Below are positions 6,479 through 8,966 of a DNA stretch of 8,966 nucleotides, in pieces. The number at the start of each line of letters is the position of its first letter. Positions within the stretch are counted from its first letter, which is position 1. Below the pieces are notes generated by a model. It made no database searches. It worked only from the letters and a program-made list of their open reading frames with translations, and was not told the origin of the DNA. Origin of the DNA: Chloroflexota bacterium (GTDB lineage: Bacteria > Chloroflexota > Anaerolineae > UBA1429). Position numbers and translations under genes: made by a program. Where the stretch lies: positions 1 to 8,966 of the forward strand of contig JAAZBY010000187.1 of the NCBI GenBank assembly GCA_012513595.1. Direction: 5' to 3'.

Positions 6479-7957
6479 TCACATGATGCCGTCGATCAGT
6501 CTGGGCCCCATGAAGAAGCAGACTGCCGAAACCAGCAAGAGTATCGCCAGGTAGAAAAACGTCTTGGGGCGGAAGCCACCGTCCGAGGCAATGATAGCCC
6601 CCGCGTTCACCACCGCCAGGAGCAACACCATGGACGTGGTCATGCCGCTCAGGAAGCTCAACTTGGAGTCTCCAAAGCTGAGTAGCGGGATGTTCAGCGC
6701 CTCCATGGCCTGTTCGGCCTGGCCTGGCTCGATCGAGGCCTCGATCATGGCCCGGAAGCGGTACACGATCTCCAGCACGATGACCAGGAGCATCCCCAGC
6801 GCGGCGTGCATGACCACCGTCAGCCAGGAGAAGGTGTCCGCCACGACGCGCCGCTTGGCCCGCAGGAGGGCCGTCTTGTTGGTGAACATCGAACAGAGGG
6901 CGCTGATCTCGTCCGGGTCGCCCCCCAGGTTGACCGCGTCGTAAAAGACCCGCGAGGCGTCGCTGAGCAGGCGGGAGCCCGTCTCCCGGCCAAAGCGCGT
7001 CCAGCACAGCTCCGGGCTGATGCGGGCCGCCAGCCGCAACGTCAACGTGGCGATGTGCTCTTTGAGGGCCGGGAAAGAGTTGCGGTCGACCTTGGTCAGC
7101 GCCTCGCCCAGGGTGGTGCCCGAGGAGGTGGCCATGCCCCCCAACGAGCGCAGGAATGATCCGCCCTCGCTCTCTTTGCGGGCCACGGCCTGGTCGGCCC
7201 GTAGGCTGATCCACCCCAGCGGCGCCATGATGGCCGCGCTGGCCACCAGCGCCAGCGCCCAGCCACCGCCCAGTACGGCGGCCAGACCCCCGGCCAGCAC
7301 CGAGGCCGGCCCCAGAATCACCAGCAGCCGCCGCGCCAGGATCTGCGCCTCTGACCCGTGGGGCGCCGCCAGGACCATGAACTCCTTGGGCGCCGCCCGC
7401 GACAGGATCCAGGCGCCAAAGAAGCTCATGCAGACGGCCACGGCCATCAGCACGGCCATCAGGGTGGTCCCCAGGTCATAGATCATGGTGGAGATCAGGT
7501 TGATGATCACGATGAGGGCCTCGGAGATGATCAGCGACGAGTACGCCTCGGTCCACTTTTTCAGCGATTCGATCTCTCGTTCGTACTGGTTGCCATAGTG
7601 CTCCCCCTGGACCTCGGCCTCGTTGGCCAGGAACACGTCCAGGCGCTCGCCCCCCTCCAGCGCGTTGGCCAGGCGCAGCAGGAAGCTGCGCACGTCCGGC
7701 TCGCGCACCGTCTGCCCCACGATGCGGCAGGCCGTCGGATAGTCGTACTGCAGGTCGCGCACTAGCTCGCGGATGCGCGCAAAGTGCTCCGCCGCCCGGC
7801 AAGGGGCCTGCGCGGCCAGCTCGAACACTCTGTCTCTGGACAGCCCCGAGGCCGCCGTGGCCGACATGTAGGTCAGCTGGTAAAAGAGCTCGGCGCTGGA
7901 GATCTCCTCAGAGAAGATTCTGTTTGTGAGCTTCTGCAAGGAGGCGGAAAAAGTCAT
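6479..7957 (-). CDS. Archaeal-type (ArlJ/FlaJ-like) type II secretion system F-family platform protein
   Basis: A 492-residue polytopic membrane protein, the platform on which the secretion ATPase acts to add or extract filament subunits. The start is ATG 7957, since GAGGAG (7968-7963) lies five bases upstream; a TTG at 7960 is less likely. It has two T2SSF-type halves. The first has SATAASGLSRDRVFELAAQA (32-51) before membrane segments at about 141-160 and 164-186. Further segments lie at about 208-230 and 233-252. The second half has SSGTTLGEALTKV (278-290) and GSRLLSDASRVFYDAVNLGG (327-346), then segments at 378-398, 438-458 and 466-485. The DAVNLGGDP motif and the single two-half chain of about 490 residues resemble archaeal ArlJ/PilC more than bacterial Tad platforms, which are split into TadB and TadC. 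It overlaps the ATPase gene by 50 bases, consistent with coupled translation. Whether the filament is a pilus, a secretion pseudopilus or an archaellum-like motor cannot be told from this window. Confidence 0.88.
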   Translation of the reverse strand: MTFSASLQKLTNRIFSEEISSAELFYQLTYMSATAASGLSRDRVFELAAQAPCRAAEHFARIRELVRDLQYDYPTACRIVGQTVREPDVRSFLLRLANALEGGERLDVFLANEAEVQGEHYGNQYEREIESLKKWTEAYSSLIISEALIVIINLISTMIYDLGTTLMAVLMAVAVCMSFFGAWILSRAAPKEFMVLAAPHGSEAQILARRLLVILGPASVLAGGLAAVLGGGWALALVASAAIMAPLGWISLRADQAVARKESEGGSFLRSLGGMATSSGTTLGEALTKVDRNSFPALKEHIATLTLRLAARISPELCWTRFGRETGSRLLSDASRVFYDAVNLGGDPDEISALCSMFTNKTALLRAKRRVVADTFSWLTVVMHAALGMLLVIVLEIVYRFRAMIEASIEPGQAEQAMEALNIPLLSFGDSKLSFLSGMTTSMVLLLAVVNAGAIIASDGGFRPKTFFYLAILLLVSAVCFFMGPRLIDGIM

Positions 7958-8966
7958 CAAAGCTCCTCATGCCCATTTCCCGGTGGATCTTTTCAAACAC
8001 GGTGGCCCGCTTGCGCAGCTCGGTGTAGATCTTTTTGCGGTCCTCCGGGGCCAGGCCCCGCTTGGGGGCGATGCGCTCCTCGAGGAGAAAGCTGTTCATG
8101 TTCCCGGGGAACTCGAACACGTCGGTGGCCGGGTTCCAGCGGAAGGCCTCGATGAAGGAAAAGCTCTCTTCGGCCGGGTCGTACCCCACGATCTCGCTGA
8201 TCGACAGAACCCGCCGTACGCGCTTGCCGTCCAGCCCGCGCACGGCCGCCTGGATGACCACGACGTTCAGGTTGTCGATGTACGTCTTGGGCACGTTGAT
8301 GGGGTCGCCGGTCAGGCGCTGGATGAGCTTCTCGACCGAGGCGGCGTGAAAGGTCGACAGCACGCCGTGCCCCGTCTGCATGGCCTGGAAGGCGATGCGT
8401 CCCTCCTCACCGCGGATCTCACCGACCACGATGCGGTCCGGGCGCTGGCGCAGTGCCGCCTTGAGCAGGTCCATCATGTTCACCTCGCCACCCTTTTCGC
8501 CCTGGGTGCCTGCTCCACGGGTCACCTCGCGGACCCAGTTCTTGTGCGGCACCTGCACCTCGGGGGTGTCTTCGATGGTGACGATCTTGGCGTCGGGCAG
8601 GATAAAGGTGGTGATGGCGTTCAGCGTGGTCGTCTTGCCTGAGGCGGTGGCCCCCGCCACAAAGAGGTTCATGTCCTCTTCCAGGGCGAACGACAGGTAG
8701 GCGGCCATGACATAGTTCATGGTGCCGAACTCGATCAGCTCCAGCACGCTGATCGGCGTGTCAGAGAACTTGCGGATGGTAAAGTTGCTGCCCCGCGAAG
8801 AGATCTCACGCCCGTAGACGATGTTGATACGCGAACCGTCCGGCAGCACCGCGTCGACGATCGGGTTGCGCACCGTGACGGGCCGCTTGATGCACTCGCC
8901 CATCCACACCACAAAGTCGTCCAGCTCGTCCAGGCAGGTAAAGACGATCGATGATTGCAGGCTGCG
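7908..8966 (-). CDS. Archaeal-type (ArlI/FlaI-like) type II/IV secretion ATPase, 5' partial
   Basis: Cytosolic hexameric ATPase that powers assembly of type IV-like filaments through the platform protein encoded just downstream. The frame is open to the window edge: 352 residues are visible, against about 500-550 for full members, so the N-terminal domain is missing. Visible motifs in order are the N-domain to core segment IVDAVLPDGSRINIVYGREI and SNFTIRKF, Walker A GATASGKTTTLNA (codons from 8654), the Asp box IVTIEDTPEVQVPHKNWV, Walker B with ALRQRPDRIVVGEIRGEE, and the His box GHGVLSTFHA. All catalytic motifs are intact. GATASGKTTTLNA and the PHKNWV region are typical of archaeal FlaI/ArlI-type ATPases rather than of bacterial PilB or CpaF. 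The C-terminal 120 residues form a charged helical tail. A GTG at 8912 is not the start, because similarity extends upstream of it. Confidence 0.92.
   Translation of the reverse strand, partial: RSLQSSIVFTCLDELDDFVVWMGECIKRPVTVRNPIVDAVLPDGSRINIVYGREISSRGSNFTIRKFSDTPISVLELIEFGTMNYVMAAYLSFALEEDMNLFVAGATASGKTTTLNAITTFILPDAKIVTIEDTPEVQVPHKNWVREVTRGAGTQGEKGGEVNMMDLLKAALRQRPDRIVVGEIRGEEGRIAFQAMQTGHGVLSTFHAASVEKLIQRLTGDPINVPKTYIDNLNVVVIQAAVRGLDGKRVRRVLSISEIVGYDPAEESFSFIEAFRWNPATDVFEFPGNMNSFLLEERIAPKRGLAPEDRKKIYTELRKRATVFEKIHREMGMRSFDDFFRLLAEAHKQNLL
7963..7968 (-). promoter_or_regulatory. Shine-Dalgarno of the platform protein gene, inside the ATPase coding region
   Basis: The minus strand reads GAGGAG, a five-base spacer (ctttg), then ATG at 7957. 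The site lies within the last codons of the ATPase gene and fixes the platform start, implying that the two overlapping genes are translated from one message. Confidence 0.65.

Noticed and set aside
4940..6685. Long plus-strand open frame (about 581 codons) opposite the two-TM and PilN-like genes
   Set aside because: It is very Arg/Gly-rich with no motifs or ribosome site, and it is antisense to three genes that have coupled starts and recognisable features.
7958..7960. TTG start for the platform protein
   Set aside because: The ATG immediately after it has the better codon and ideal spacing from GAGGAG.

Overview
This 9 kb, very GC-rich window is compact and almost wholly coding. Shine-Dalgarno sequences are strong, neighbouring genes overlap or nearly touch, and extracellular linkers are rich in Thr-Ala-Thr-Pro-type repeats next to PPC-like beta-sandwich domains. 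Together with an archaeal-type pilus ATPase and platform protein in an otherwise bacterial setting, this suggests a Chloroflexota bacterium (Anaerolineae/Caldilineae-like). That assignment is an inference from style and gene content; there is no rRNA or other phylogenetic marker.

Layout. (1) 1-1396, minus strand: the N-terminal two thirds of a pyruvate formate-lyase-family glycyl radical enzyme. It carries an apparent one-base frameshift near 540, and its C-terminus, including the glycyl-radical loop, lies outside the window. (2) 1397-1557: a divergent intergenic region with back-to-back candidate sigma70-type promoters. (3) 1558-2619, plus strand: a complete lactonase-family (6-phosphogluconolactonase-like) beta-propeller protein. 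(4) 2417-8966, minus strand: a tightly packed five-gene operon for a type IV filament / type II secretion-like machine, converging on the lactonase gene. In transcription order it contains an archaeal-type (ArlI/FlaI-like) secretion ATPase that is 5' partial, an archaeal-type (ArlJ/FlaJ-like) polytopic platform protein, an unrecognised two-TM protein with a long Pro/Ala/Gln/Glu-rich cytoplasmic region, a PilN-like protein carrying two PPC-like domains, and a PilO-like protein carrying a C-terminal LysM domain.

How the genes fit together. The ATPase would power, and the platform protein organise, assembly or retraction of a filament. The PilN- and PilO-like proteins would form the membrane alignment subcomplex. 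The LysM domain would tether it to peptidoglycan and the PPC-like domains would face outward. The mixture of archaeal-type motor genes with bacterial PilN/PilO-like genes carrying extra wall-binding and beta-sandwich domains is the most interesting content. The two metabolic genes at the left end are not obviously linked to it.

No tRNA, rRNA, CRISPR array, insertion sequence or attachment site was seen. No gene-free stretch exceeds 300 bases.
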